Positions 43,845 to 53,716 of a stretch of DNA of 56,158 bases are shown one piece after another. Source of the DNA: Silicimonas sp. (GTDB lineage: Bacteria; Pseudomonadota; Alphaproteobacteria; Rhodobacterales; Rhodobacteraceae); NCBI GenBank assembly GCA_022820365.1, contig JAJEFO010000069.1:1-56158 (forward strand). The letters are read 5' to 3'. Numbering within the stretch: position 1 is the stretch's first letter; each line of letters begins with the position of its first letter. A program made the translations under genes and the position numbers. The notes under the pieces are model-generated. The model saw only the letters and a list, made by a program, of their open reading frames with translations, did not search any database and had not been told where the DNA came from.

Positions 43845-45098
43845 ATGACACGCAATACACTGAAACTGGCCCTGGCAGCCATGGGTCTTGTCGCCACCGG
43901 CGCGCAGGCACAGGATGTCACGCTTACCATAGAAAGCTGGCGCAACGACGACCTTGCCCTTTGGCAGCAGGAGATCATCCCGGCATTTGAAGCCGAGCAT
44001 TCCGGGATCAAGGTGATTTTCTCCCCTTCTGCTCCGACCGAATACAACGCGGCCCTGAATTCGAAGCTCGATGCCGGATCGGCGGGCGACATCATCACGT
44101 GCCGCCCCTTTGACGCGTCGCTGGCACTCTTCGAAGCCGGGCATCTCACCGACCTGGACGACATGGAAGCCATGAACAACTTCTCCGAAGTTGCAAAGTC
44201 GGCTTGGCAAACTGACGATGGCTCGGCCACGTTCTGCGTTCCCATGGCGTCAGTGATCCACGGATTCATCTACAATGCGGACGCCTTTGCGGAATTGGGC
44301 ATCGAGGTTCCAGAGACTGAAGCGGAGTTCTTCGCCGCGCTCGACAAGATCAAGGAAGATGGCAGCTACATTCCCATGGCGATGGGCACCAACGACCAAT
44401 GGGAAGCCGCCACGATGGGTTACAACAACATCGGGCCGAACTACTGGAAAGGCGAAGAGGGTCGCCGCGCACTGATTGCGGGCGAACAGAAGCTGACCGA
44501 CGCCGCATGGGTTGCACCCTACGAGGCGCTGGCAAAGTGGGGCGATTACCTTGGCGACGGCTACGAAGCGCAAACCTACCCCGACAGCCAGAATCTCTTT
44601 ACGCTCGGGCGTGCTGCAATCTATCCGGCCGGGTCTTGGGAAATTGCTGGGTTCAACGCTCAGGCAGATTTCGCGATGGGTGCCTTCAAGCCGCCGGTCC
44701 GGAATGCGGGCGACACGTGCTACATCTCTGACCACACTGACATCGGGATTGGCATGAATGCAGCTACGGCCAATTCAGAGGCAGCGAGGACCTTCCTCGC
44801 ATGGGTCGGATCGCCCGAGTTTGCCTCAATCTTTGGCAATGCGCTGCCCGGGTTCTTTCCGCTGTCGAACACTCCTGTCGAGTTGACGGATCCGCTTGCA
44901 AAGGAATTCGTGAGCTGGCGCGGCGAATGTGAATCGACAATCCGCTCGACCTACCAAATCCTCTCTCGCGGCACTCCGAATCTCGAAAACGAGACCTGGG
45001 GTGCATCCGTCGCGGCGATCAAGGGAACCTCTTCGCCAGCCGAGCTTGGCCAGAAGCTTCAAGACGGCCTGGCAAGCTGGTACGCACCGCAACAGTAA
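43845..45098 (+). CDS. ABC transporter sugar-binding protein (family 1)
   Basis: 417 residues, AAGGAGG 7 nt before the ATG. Signal peptide about 1-22 (ALAAMGLVATGAQA, then QDV). The remainder has the MalE/UgpB-like fold: VTLTIESWRNDDLALWQQEIIPAFEAEH, LFTLGRAAIYPAGSWEIAG. Periplasmic receptor of the importer encoded downstream. Genomic context suggests an amino sugar or muropeptide-derived sugar as ligand. Confidence 0.9.
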   Translation: MTRNTLKLALAAMGLVATGAQAQDVTLTIESWRNDDLALWQQEIIPAFEAEHSGIKVIFSPSAPTEYNAALNSKLDAGSAGDIITCRPFDASLALFEAGHLTDLDDMEAMNNFSEVAKSAWQTDDGSATFCVPMASVIHGFIYNADAFAELGIEVPETEAEFFAALDKIKEDGSYIPMAMGTNDQWEAATMGYNNIGPNYWKGEEGRRALIAGEQKLTDAAWVAPYEALAKWGDYLGDGYEAQTYPDSQNLFTLGRAAIYPAGSWEIAGFNAQADFAMGAFKPPVRNAGDTCYISDHTDIGIGMNAATANSEAARTFLAWVGSPEFASIFGNALPGFFPLSNTPVELTDPLAKEFVSWRGECESTIRSTYQILSRGTPNLENETWGASVAAIKGTSSPAELGQKLQDGLASWYAPQQ

Positions 45099-45118
45099 GC
45101 CAAACCTGGCTGCAATCC

Positions 45119-45143
45119 TCCCGGGCGGCCTGTCCGCCCGGGA
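45119..45143. terminator. Intercistronic hairpin after the binding-protein gene
   Basis: A 10-bp stem TCCCGGGCGG / CCGCCCGGGA with loop CCTGT, between the binding-protein gene and the first permease gene, with no U-run behind it. Probably a 3' stabiliser or partial terminator giving excess binding protein. Confidence 0.65.
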
Positions 45144-45164
45144 AACGTTCACCGGGGAATGTCC

Positions 45165-46079
45165 ATGTCGGTCCCTCGCATCCGCTGGCACATCATCGTG
45201 TTCCTCGCTCCGGCCGTCCTCGTCTACACGGCCGTGATGATTTTCCCGCTCTTCAACACGCTGCGGCTTGCGCTCTACAGCGAAGTGGAACAGGCGCGCG
45301 TCTTCGTTGGTCTGGAGAATTTTCGCACGCTTTTCTTCGATCCGATCTGGTCCGAGCAGTTCTGGAACGCGCTCGGCAACAATTTCTGGTTCTTCTTGAT
45401 TCACATGCTGGTCCAGAACCCGATTGGCGTCGCGCTGGCCGCCATCCTCTCACATCCACGTCTTCGCTTTGCCGCGCTCTATCGCTCCGCGATCTTCATC
45501 CCCACGATCCTGTCGTTCGTGATCGTCGGGTTCGCATGGAAACTCATCCTCTCGCCAATTTGGGGCATTGCGCCGTCGATGCTCGATGCCGTGGGCCTCA
45601 AGTTCCTGTTTGCACCTTGGCTTGGGAAGGAGGAGTACGCGTTGACAACCCTGGCGTTGGTCTCTGTCTGGCAGTTCGTCGGCATTCCGATGATGCTGAT
45701 TTACGCAGCGCTTCTTTCCATCCCCGAAGAGATTCTGGAGGCGGGTGAACTCGACGGCATCACCGGCCTGTCGGCATTCTGGAAGGTCAAGCTGCCCCTG
45801 ATCCTGCCGTCCATCGGGATCATCTCGATCCTCACCTTTGTCGGCAATTTCAACGCATTCGATCTGATCTACGTCGCACAAGGGGCGCTTGCCGGACCGA
45901 ATTTTTCCACCGACATACTCGGCACGTTCATGTACCGCACGTTTTTCGGCTTCCAGCTTCAATTGGGCGACCCGCACATGGGCTCTGCCATCGCGGGCGC
46001 GATGTTCGCAATCATCCTCGTTGGCGTCTGCATCTACCTGTTTGGCATCCAGACCCGCATGCGCCGCTATCAGCTCTGA
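45165..46079 (+). CDS. ABC sugar transporter permease 1
   Basis: 304 residues. The ATG at 45165 is preferred over 45159 because the GGGG SD is 7 nt upstream. Six membrane segments (first FLAPAVLVYTAVMIFPLF). The permease EAA loop is visible in EEILEAGELDGITGLSAFWKVKLPLILP. MalF/UgpA class. Partner of the next permease and of the ATPase at 47953. Confidence 0.92.
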   Translation: MSVPRIRWHIIVFLAPAVLVYTAVMIFPLFNTLRLALYSEVEQARVFVGLENFRTLFFDPIWSEQFWNALGNNFWFFLIHMLVQNPIGVALAAILSHPRLRFAALYRSAIFIPTILSFVIVGFAWKLILSPIWGIAPSMLDAVGLKFLFAPWLGKEEYALTTLALVSVWQFVGIPMMLIYAALLSIPEEILEAGELDGITGLSAFWKVKLPLILPSIGIISILTFVGNFNAFDLIYVAQGALAGPNFSTDILGTFMYRTFFGFQLQLGDPHMGSAIAGAMFAIILVGVCIYLFGIQTRMRRYQL

Positions 46080-46088
46080 AATCAGGAC

Positions 46089-46928
46089 ATGCACAGGGCA
46101 CGCAAAAATCCTTTCAACACGATGGGCATGCACGGCGCGTTGATCCTGTACACGTTGATCGCGCTCTTCCCGGTGTTCGTGATCCTCGTAAACAGTTTCA
46201 AGGCGCGCAAGGCGATCTTCCGCGAACCGCTGGCCCTGCCGGATTCCGAGAGCTTTTCGCTGATCGGCTACCAGACCGTCATGCGGCAAGGGGACTTCTT
46301 TCTCTACTTCCAGAACTCGATGATCGTTACCGTCGCATCACTGTTCTTCATCCTGCTTTTCGGTGCGATGGCGGCTTATGCGCTCGCGGAGTACCGCTTC
46401 AAGGGTAACCTTTTGCTGGGCCTGTACCTCGCCCTAGGCATCATGATCCCGATCCGCATCGGTACAGTCGCGATCCTGGAGATGATGGTGGCAACGGGAT
46501 TGGTCAACACGCTATGGGCGCTGATCCTGGTCTATACGGCGCAAGGTCTTCCGCTCGCGGTGTTCATTCTTTCTGAATTCATGCGGCAGGTGTCCGACGA
46601 CCTGAAGAACGCCGGTCGGGTTGACGGCCTTTCCGAATACACGATCTTTTTCCGCCTCGTCCTTCCCCTCGTTCGTCCCGCAATGGCGACAGTCGCGGTG
46701 TTCAACATGATCCCGATCTGGAACGACCTTTGGTTCCCGCTGATCCTTGCGCCCTCGGAGGAAACCAAGACGCTGACCCTGGGCAGCCAAGTCTTCATCG
46801 GACAGTTCGTGACAGACTGGAATGCCGTGCTGTCGGCACTCTCGATGGCGATCCTGCCGGTGCTGATACTTTACGTCATCTTCTCGCGACAACTGATCCG
46901 CGGGATCACCTCGGGAGCCGTGAAATGA
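46089..46928 (+). CDS. ABC sugar transporter permease 2
   Basis: 279 residues, six membrane segments. EAA motif in DLKNAGRVDGLSEYTIFFRLVLPLVRP. MalG/UgpE class. It begins 9 bp after permease 1 and its stop overlaps the dehydrogenase start (ATGA). Confidence 0.92.
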   Translation: MHRARKNPFNTMGMHGALILYTLIALFPVFVILVNSFKARKAIFREPLALPDSESFSLIGYQTVMRQGDFFLYFQNSMIVTVASLFFILLFGAMAAYALAEYRFKGNLLLGLYLALGIMIPIRIGTVAILEMMVATGLVNTLWALILVYTAQGLPLAVFILSEFMRQVSDDLKNAGRVDGLSEYTIFFRLVLPLVRPAMATVAVFNMIPIWNDLWFPLILAPSEETKTLTLGSQVFIGQFVTDWNAVLSALSMAILPVLILYVIFSRQLIRGITSGAVK

Positions 46929-47956
46929 CCCGCGTTCTGATTGCTGGCCTGGGCAACATGGGGCAGAGCCATGCGCTGGCTCACCACAACCATCCGGACG
47001 CCGAGATCGTGGGCCTGGTAAACCGCTCGGCCGTCGACCTTCCGGAAGGGCTCAAGACCTATCCCCTCTTCGCAACCTTCGAGGAGGGAATGGAGACCAG
47101 ACCCGACCTCGTTGCCATTGCGACCTACACCGACACGCATGCCGACTATGCATGCGAAGCCATGGAAGCCGGAGCCCACGTCTTTGTCGAGAAGCCGCTG
47201 GCGATGACGGTTGCGGACGCCGAGCGCGTCGTCGAGACTGCCGTGCGGACAAGCCGAAAGCTTGTCGTTGGCTACATTCTTCGCCACCACCCGTCCTGGA
47301 TGCGCCTGATCAAGGAAGCGCGGGCACTCGGCGGGCCGTATGTCTTCCGGCTGAACCTCAACCAGCAGTCGTCGGGCGCCGAATGGGAGACGCACAAGGC
47401 GCTGATGCAGACGACAAGCCCCATCGTCGATTGCGGCGTCCACTACGTCGACGTCATGTGCCAGATCACCGACGCGACCCCGGTCCGCGTACATGGCATG
47501 GGCCTGCGACTGACCAACGAGATTCCTGCGGGCATGTACAACTACGGCCAGTTTCAGGTCATCTTCGCTGACGGGTCGGTCGGCTGGTACGAGGCCGGCT
47601 GGGGGCCGATGATGTCGGAAACGGCTTTCTTCGTGAAGGACATCGTCAGTCCCAACGGATCGGTTTCGATTACCGAAGGCGACAAGGGCGCGTCGGCTGA
47701 CATCGACGGTCACACCAAGGTGGGTGGCATCGTCGTGCATACGCCTCAAGGAGACCACACTGTCGAAATGCCGGACGAACCCGGTCATCAGGAGCTATGT
47801 GACGCCGAGCAAGCTTACATGCTCCGCGCCATCGCCGAGGACAAGGACCTGACCCGCCACATGAGCGATGCCGTCCAGTCGCTCGCCATTTGCTTGGCTG
47901 CGGACGACAGCATTCGCATCGGCCGACCAGTTTCGCTTGAGGAGACCTCGACATGA
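46925..47956 (+). CDS. Gfo/Idh/MocA-family oxidoreductase
   Basis: 343 residues from the ATG at 46925. Rossmann N-domain (VLIAGLGNMGQSHALAHH), EKP motif in HVFVEKPLAMT, catalytic region DCGVHYVDVMCQI with the conserved His. NAD(P)-dependent sugar dehydrogenase family. Its place inside the ABC operon suggests it oxidises or epimerises the imported sugar; the exact substrate is unknown. Confidence 0.9.
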   Translation: MTRVLIAGLGNMGQSHALAHHNHPDAEIVGLVNRSAVDLPEGLKTYPLFATFEEGMETRPDLVAIATYTDTHADYACEAMEAGAHVFVEKPLAMTVADAERVVETAVRTSRKLVVGYILRHHPSWMRLIKEARALGGPYVFRLNLNQQSSGAEWETHKALMQTTSPIVDCGVHYVDVMCQITDATPVRVHGMGLRLTNEIPAGMYNYGQFQVIFADGSVGWYEAGWGPMMSETAFFVKDIVSPNGSVSITEGDKGASADIDGHTKVGGIVVHTPQGDHTVEMPDEPGHQELCDAEQAYMLRAIAEDKDLTRHMSDAVQSLAICLAADDSIRIGRPVSLEETST

Positions 47957-48972
47957 CCGCCCTGAAGCTGACGAACGTGAACAAGTCTTTCGGAGAAGTG
48001 CAGGTCCTCAAGAACATCAACCTAGAAGTCGAAGAAGGTGAATTCGTCGTGTTTGTCGGGCCTTCAGGGTGCGGGAAATCGACGCTACTGCGAGTCATCG
48101 CGGGTCTCGAGGACGCGACGTCCGGCGAAGTGGCGATTGGTGAACAGGTCGTGAACCTGATGCCGCCCTCGAAACGGGGAATAGCAATGGTGTTCCAGAG
48201 TTATGCGCTCTACCCGCATTTGAACGTGCGCGGGAACATGACCTTGGCGCTCAAGCAGGAGAAACAGCCGAAGTCGCTCATCGAGGAGCGCGTCGTGAAG
48301 GCATCAAGAATGCTCAACCTCGAACCCTACATCGACCGTTATCCATCCGAGCTTTCCGGTGGTCAGCGTCAACGGGTCGCCATCGGTCGCGCCATTGTAC
48401 GCGAACCGAAGCTCTTTCTATTCGACGAGCCGCTCTCGAACCTTGACGCTGCACTTCGAATGAACACGAGGATCGAAATCGCCAACCTGCACCGGCAGCT
48501 CGGTGCATCGATGATCTATGTTACGCACGACCAGACCGAAGCGATGACCTTGGCCGACAGGATCGTCGTTCTTCGCGACGGGCGGGTCGAACAGATCGGC
48601 AGCCCGATGGAGCTGTACAACGATCCTTCAAATCAGTTCGTCGCCGGCTTCCTTGGCTCCCCTTCCATGAATTTTTTCCCGTCTGACTTCGTTCATGAAG
48701 GCGGCGGGCACACGTTCGGTGTGCGACCTGAGGACCTGAACCTGGCCGAAGACGGTGCCTTGGTCGCCAAAGTCAGTCATGTAGAACAGCTCGGGGCAGA
48801 CACGAATGTAATCGCCCAAATTGACGATCTACAGATAACGGCACGTCTATTTGGTCAGCATTCCATCGAGGAAGGCCAGGAACTCCGTTTCGGATTCAAG
48901 CCTGAGAAAGCTTACCATTTCGACCGGGATGGCTTGCGCCTTCGCCAGTCGAACATCCAAGGCTCCAGTTGA
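47953..48972 (+). CDS. ABC sugar transporter ATP-binding protein (UgpC/MalK-like)
   Basis: 339 residues, start overlapping the dehydrogenase stop. Walker A GPSGCGKST, Q-loop VFQSYALYP, signature LSGGQRQR, Walker B LFLFDEPLSNLD, H-switch VTHDQTEA. A C-terminal TOBE/OB regulatory domain follows (about 240-339). Energises the permease pair; last gene of the operon. Confidence 0.94.
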   Translation: MTALKLTNVNKSFGEVQVLKNINLEVEEGEFVVFVGPSGCGKSTLLRVIAGLEDATSGEVAIGEQVVNLMPPSKRGIAMVFQSYALYPHLNVRGNMTLALKQEKQPKSLIEERVVKASRMLNLEPYIDRYPSELSGGQRQRVAIGRAIVREPKLFLFDEPLSNLDAALRMNTRIEIANLHRQLGASMIYVTHDQTEAMTLADRIVVLRDGRVEQIGSPMELYNDPSNQFVAGFLGSPSMNFFPSDFVHEGGGHTFGVRPEDLNLAEDGALVAKVSHVEQLGADTNVIAQIDDLQITARLFGQHSIEEGQELRFGFKPEKAYHFDRDGLRLRQSNIQGSS

Positions 48973-49345
48973 ACTTCTTCCGCTGAACCAATTCGGTGCA
49001 GCGCCACGCCAGATGCAGCCGCACTGTCAAGCACCTTGGGGTCAGTCCGGAAACTGCTACTTTGATCTTGCGGCCCAAGGTTCCGTCGAATTTCGGGAGA
49101 GGGAATCGGATCAGGCCGCATTCGGCCGATTCTCCGCCAGACAGGTCCAGAAGCCGATCCAACAGTTCGAGGGCCCTGCTGCCCCTTCATGTCCTGCGCA
49201 ACTGCGAAGAGCTGGGGCCCTCGTCCGTGCCTTCCGACAGTGCGTCCAATCCCCGCATCAGCGTCGCGAAGGCGTCCTCCCGCCGACCCGCCAAGTTTGG
49301 GCGCGCCGCGACGGCCGACAATAGCCGCGTGTCACGGCGACATTC
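48973..49345. other. Gap with coding-like debris, no intact gene
   Basis: About 370 bp between the convergent ABC operon and the ClC gene. On the minus strand short open pieces look protein-like (LLSAVAARPNLAGRREDAF and, in another segment, RALELLDRLLDLSGGESAE) but are separated by stops and have no start. Possibly remnants of an older gene. No clear terminator seen. Confidence 0.4.
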
Positions 49346-51034
49346 CTAACTGTGCTCCTCCTCCGCCGTGGATGCCAGAGCGCGATTGAAGGCTCGAAGC
49401 GCGTCAACGTGAAAAAGTGCCCCATGGACCTTGGGTGGCTTGCCATCGCCGCCAAAACTCAGCACGGGCAGGAATGGACGCCCAGTTCTTTCGAAGACCG
49501 GCATCGCCAATTCAAGAGTCCCGTTGACGTCGACCCACACGCCTTCCGCAATGGCTGCCCAAACCGACTCTTCCGACGCGGCGCCGGGGTCTCCAGGCTT
49601 GCGCATCAGGTCTTTCACGCTGCATAGCGACAACAGGTAGCCCTGTGGCCCCCTCGCCAAATGCACGTCCCGGCGCTCGAGCTGGGTGAGAAAGAACGAC
49701 CGGTCGACCAGGCGCGAGGCGATTGCAGTGGACATCGAGACCGCGACCATGACGGCAAGCCCGGTCTGCCAGTCCCCGGTGAGTTCGAATACGATCAGCG
49801 TTGTCGAAATCGGTGCGCCCAGAACCGCGGCAGCGACCGCGCCCATCCCCGCCAGTGCATACAATGTATCTGACCCGGACACGTTCGGAAAGGTCGCCGT
49901 CGCCGTCAACCCGAAGGCAAGACCCAGCAGGGCACCAACCATGAGCGATGGCGAAAATATGCCCCCGCCCATCCGTCCGCCCATGGTGATCGCGACCGCA
50001 ACCACCTTCATGGCACAGAACACCACGGCTTCGTGCCACAAGATCTGACCGGTCAAGGCCGCCGACGTGGTCTCGTAGCCGACGCCAATGATGTGCGGAA
50101 AGCCAAGTGCCAGCACTCCAAGCAGAAGTCCGGCGACCGCCGGGCGAATGAAGCGAGGGATGCCGAAACGCTTGCATGTATGGTTGCCAAAGTCATCCGC
50201 AAGGAAGATCGAGCGCATCATCACCACCGCGAGCAACCCGGACAGCATCCCAAGAAGCAGGAATGCCGGAAGTTCCACATAGAATGCCAGAATCCCTTCC
50301 TCGATCAGTACGAACTCGGTCACGTCTCCGAATGTCAGACGCGAAATTACCGTCCCCGCCGCACTGGCGATGACGATCGGCGCGAAGGCATGCACGGCAA
50401 AATGTCGAAGCACCACTTCCAGCGCGAACAAAGCCCCTGCAATCGGCGCGTTGAACGACGCCGACACTGCCGCGGCAACGGCACAGCCCAACAGGTCGCG
50501 CCCCGTAATGCCGTCGGCATTGATTCGGTTCAGCACCCACGATGACAAGACCGCCGCCAGATGCACGACCGGACCCTCTCGACCGGAGGATCCCCCAGAC
50601 CCGAGCGTGATCATCGATGCCGCCGCCGAAGCCAGGCCTTCCTTCGTCTCGACACGACCGTCATGGAGGGCCGCACCCTCGATCACCTCCGCGACCGACT
50701 TGGCCCTGCCGTCAGCCGTGAGCCGATCCAGAATGATGCCGACGACCAGTCCGCCGCACACGGGGATCAGGACAATCATGTACCACGGGAGGGTCTCCGC
50801 AAAAGAATGCATGAGCCGTGGATCATCCGTGCCGTAAAGCGACTTCTGCAGCAAGTTGATGCCAAGACGAAACAGAACGGCGGCGACGCCAGCAGCGATT
50901 CCGACCAGAAGCGCGATGAACCAGAACTGGACCTGCCCCGGTCCGTTGTCCCTGATGACTCGCAATGCATCGCAGGCCTTCGCCGCAAGGCCCGCGTATA
51001 GATCCCTGATCATGGCTGGCCTGGGCGCGTCCAT
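49346..51034 (-). CDS. ClC-family chloride channel/transporter
   Basis: 562 residues with about ten or more membrane segments. Selectivity motifs are GSGGSSGREGPVV (GSGxP-type region with Ser in place of Pro, then GREGP) and GGIFSPSLMVGALLG. The C-terminal about 110 residues are soluble, in the place where some ClC proteins have CBS or similar domains. Inner membrane anion channel or Cl-/H+ exchanger. Stand-alone gene. ATG at 51034 used; 51013 is an alternative. Confidence 0.9.
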   Translation of the reverse strand: MDAPRPAMIRDLYAGLAAKACDALRVIRDNGPGQVQFWFIALLVGIAAGVAAVLFRLGINLLQKSLYGTDDPRLMHSFAETLPWYMIVLIPVCGGLVVGIILDRLTADGRAKSVAEVIEGAALHDGRVETKEGLASAAASMITLGSGGSSGREGPVVHLAAVLSSWVLNRINADGITGRDLLGCAVAAAVSASFNAPIAGALFALEVVLRHFAVHAFAPIVIASAAGTVISRLTFGDVTEFVLIEEGILAFYVELPAFLLLGMLSGLLAVVMMRSIFLADDFGNHTCKRFGIPRFIRPAVAGLLLGVLALGFPHIIGVGYETTSAALTGQILWHEAVVFCAMKVVAVAITMGGRMGGGIFSPSLMVGALLGLAFGLTATATFPNVSGSDTLYALAGMGAVAAAVLGAPISTTLIVFELTGDWQTGLAVMVAVSMSTAIASRLVDRSFFLTQLERRDVHLARGPQGYLLSLCSVKDLMRKPGDPGAASEESVWAAIAEGVWVDVNGTLELAMPVFERTGRPFLPVLSFGGDGKPPKVHGALFHVDALRAFNRALASTAEEEHS

Positions 51035-51247
51035 GAGTCACTTGGCAACGCGGGCAAGAACGCAACGATGCCCTGTACCGCCCGATGGCACCCAGGCAAG
51101 GATTCGCAATTCTGCAGCTTGCGAACGGCAACATTCCTAAGGCAGGGACTTGGCGACGGAAAGGGCGGAAAGACAAAATTCTGAGCCGCGCCAAGTTTTG
51201 CCATGCGAGGTCTTGCGGTCACCTCGCGCAAGAGGTCTTCTGGCTCC

Positions 51248-52024
51248 ATGACTCTCAGCGTTGACCTGAACTCTGACATGGGAGAAGGCTTCGGCCCGTG
51301 GAATATGGGCGACGACGCCAACCTCCTGCAAGTCGTGACTTCTGCCAATGTCGCCTGCGGTTTCCACGCGGGCGATGCAGACACCATGGCCGCGACGATG
51401 CGCACGGCAGTCGACTGCGGCGTCGGCATCGGTGCCCATCCCGGCTTCGCAGACCTTCAGGGATTCGGCCGTCGCCGGATGCAGGTGCCGTTGACTACGC
51501 TTGCCAACATGATCCGATACCAGGTGGGGGCCTCCCAGGCGATGGCGCGCGCCGCCGGCGGCAAGGTTCGGCACATGAAGCTTCACGGCGCCCTCTCGAA
51601 CATGGCAAGCGTCGACGCCGACATGGCCCGCGCCTGCTACGAGGCAGCGCTCGACGTGGCGCCGGACATCATCATCGTCGGACTGGCGGCGACACGGATG
51701 GAAGAGGTCTGCCGCGAACTGGGCTGCAACTGGGCCGGCGAGATTTTTGCCGACCGGGCCTACAATCCCGACGGCACCCTTGTCGATCGTCGTTTGCCAG
51801 GCGCAATGATCAGTGACGGCTGCAACGCTGCGCAACGCGTGGCCGAAATGGTCCGGGAGGGCGCGATCATCACCGGCGACGGCCAGAGGCTGCCGACACG
51901 CATCGACACGATCTGCGTCCACGGCGACAGCGCAGAGGCCGTCGCGATGGCCACCCGCGTGCGCGAGGGTCTTGAGGCCGCAGAAATTGATCTGGAAATG
52001 TTTGCCGGGTCACCGCTCGCCTGA
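51248..52024 (+). CDS. pxpA: 5-oxoprolinase subunit A (LamB/YcsF family)
   Basis: 258 residues from the ATG at 51248. The family start is VDLNSDMGEGFGPW, then NVACGFHAGD, GAHPGFADLQGFGRR, VKLHG-like MKLHGALSN, EIFADRAYNPDG. Works with PxpB and PxpC to open 5-oxoproline. Those partner genes are not in the window, so it may act with subunits encoded elsewhere. Confidence 0.93.
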   Translation: MTLSVDLNSDMGEGFGPWNMGDDANLLQVVTSANVACGFHAGDADTMAATMRTAVDCGVGIGAHPGFADLQGFGRRRMQVPLTTLANMIRYQVGASQAMARAAGGKVRHMKLHGALSNMASVDADMARACYEAALDVAPDIIIVGLAATRMEEVCRELGCNWAGEIFADRAYNPDGTLVDRRLPGAMISDGCNAAQRVAEMVREGAIITGDGQRLPTRIDTICVHGDSAEAVAMATRVREGLEAAEIDLEMFAGSPLA

Positions 52025-52092
52025 CAGTGCCGCTCGGCGTTGCTGACAGGTGAACTTGGGCTCGGCCAAGGGTCCTGGCGAAGGGGGTCGCT

Positions 52093-53427
52093 TCAATCGT
52101 CTTCGTCCAGCGCTTCGAACGCCTTGATCAGCTCGTCCTTGGCAACCGGCTTTTCCTTGATGGTTGCCTTTTCAAGGACAAAATCCACGAGTTTCTCTTC
52201 GAAGATCGACGCATGGATCTGGCTGCGCATGGCCGGAGAATTCTGCACGAGATCAAAGTAATCCCGCTCCCGCCCCGGGAGAGCCCTCGCCTGGTTGATG
52301 ACGGCCTGGTTCATCTCGGCATCCGTGACCGTAACCTGAGACTTTTCGCCAAGATCCGACAGGAGCAGTCCGAGGCGCACGCGACGCTCTGCCAACCTGT
52401 TGTGCTCTTCGTCGGGCTCGATTTCCTCGTCGTCGTCGCCTTCAGCTTCCGGGTGCTCATCGCGCCAGAGCTGATACGCGATCTGCCTGGCCTCCCTCTC
52501 GACGAGCGACGGCGGCAGGTCAAATTCCAGTACTTGGTCGAGTTCATCGAAAAGCGCTCGCTTCAAGATCGATCGCGCGACCGACTCGCTCTCGTTCTTG
52601 ATGGCCTCCTCTGCCCTTTGCTTGAATTCCTCGATATCTTCCGCACCGAATTTCTTGGCCAGTTCATCGTCGATTGCCGCGGGCTTGGGCTCCTGCACCG
52701 ACGTGACCGTCACCTGGAACGTGGCAAGCTTTCCCGCCAACTGCTTGCTTGCATGGTCTTTCGGAAACGTGACTTCGACTTTCCTGGATTCACCCTCCAC
52801 TGCTCCGAAGAGCGGTGCCTCGAAACCGGGAACGAACTGGTCTTGGCCAAGAACCAAGGGAACACCCGAACCGGCGGCATCATGAAGGATTTCGCGATCG
52901 ACCATGCAGGTGAAGTCAACAATCACCTGATCACCTTCCACGGCCTCCGATCCTTTTGGACGATTCTCGTAGTCAGGCGCACGAGACGCGAATTCCTCGA
53001 TCACCTCGTCGATCGCTGCCTCGTCAACATCGACGACGAGCCTCTCCAGTTCCAGCCCGGCCAAGTCGACTTCCGGAATCTCGGGCAAGGTCTCGTAGGT
53101 CAGCGCCAGTTCGACGTCGTCGCCTTCCTTCCAGTCCTGGTTCTGCATCTCGACCTTTGGCTCCATGGCCGGCTTTTCGCCGGAGTCCTTGAAGTGCTCG
53201 GAGACAGCCGCATCGACGCTTTCCTGCATCGCTTCGCCCAAGAGGCGCTGCCCGAACTGCTTCTTGAGCAGAGCAGTCGGGACCTTCCCCTTGCGGAAGC
53301 CCTTCATCTGGATCTCGGGAGCCGCTTCGGCCAGCTTGCCGTTGACCTTTTCGTCCAGTTCGCTCGCGGTCACGGTGATCGTGTAGCCGCGCTTGAAACC
53401 CTCGTTCAGCGTTTCGGTGACCTGCAT
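52093..53427 (-). CDS. tig: Trigger factor
   Basis: 444 residues, start at the ATG 53427 with GAGAGG 6 nt upstream. Ribosome-binding N-domain with the signature GFRKGKVP (about 42-49), FKBP-type PPIase domain (about 150-245), long C-terminal chaperone domain ending in an acidic tail (FEALDEDD). Binds near the ribosome exit tunnel and folds nascent chains. It lies downstream of tRNA-Leu on the same strand. Confidence 0.96.
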   Translation of the reverse strand: MQVTETLNEGFKRGYTITVTASELDEKVNGKLAEAAPEIQMKGFRKGKVPTALLKKQFGQRLLGEAMQESVDAAVSEHFKDSGEKPAMEPKVEMQNQDWKEGDDVELALTYETLPEIPEVDLAGLELERLVVDVDEAAIDEVIEEFASRAPDYENRPKGSEAVEGDQVIVDFTCMVDREILHDAAGSGVPLVLGQDQFVPGFEAPLFGAVEGESRKVEVTFPKDHASKQLAGKLATFQVTVTSVQEPKPAAIDDELAKKFGAEDIEEFKQRAEEAIKNESESVARSILKRALFDELDQVLEFDLPPSLVEREARQIAYQLWRDEHPEAEGDDDEEIEPDEEHNRLAERRVRLGLLLSDLGEKSQVTVTDAEMNQAVINQARALPGRERDYFDLVQNSPAMRSQIHASIFEEKLVDFVLEKATIKEKPVAKDELIKAFEALDEDD

Positions 53428-53631
53428 GGGCATCCTCTCACAATCCCGCGCCAATCGCGTCCCGCGCGGGCCAGAAAAATCCGCGCTCCTTCTATGGAAG
53501 CAGGAATTTGTCCGCAAGGCGAAAGCGAAGGGAAACGCGCAGGATCTCCGTCGCACCGAATCCAGAGCGGCCAGCGGCATCGCATTCGCTGGCGAGTTCC
53601 CGTGACCATGAAGTCCCGAGGTCCCTGCTGC

Positions 53632-53716
53632 TGGTGCGGGTGGAGGGACTTGAACCCCCACGCCTTTCGGCGCCAGATCCTAAATCTGGTGCGTCTACCA
53701 ATTCCGCCACACCCGC
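53632..53716 (-). tRNA. tRNA-Leu (anticodon UAG)
   Basis: 85 nt on the minus strand, including an encoded CCA. The acceptor stem GCGGGTG pairs with CACCCGC. Anticodon stem CCAGA / TCTGG with loop TTTAGGA, so the anticodon is TAG. A long variable arm (GCGCCGAAAGGCG region) and T arm GGGGGTTCAAGTCCCTC give a class II tRNA as expected for Leu. Confidence 0.94.

Noticed and set aside
53632-53716. tRNA-Leu as integration site of an island
   Set aside because: No integrase and no duplicated tRNA end beside it; the neighbours tig and rpiA are core genes.
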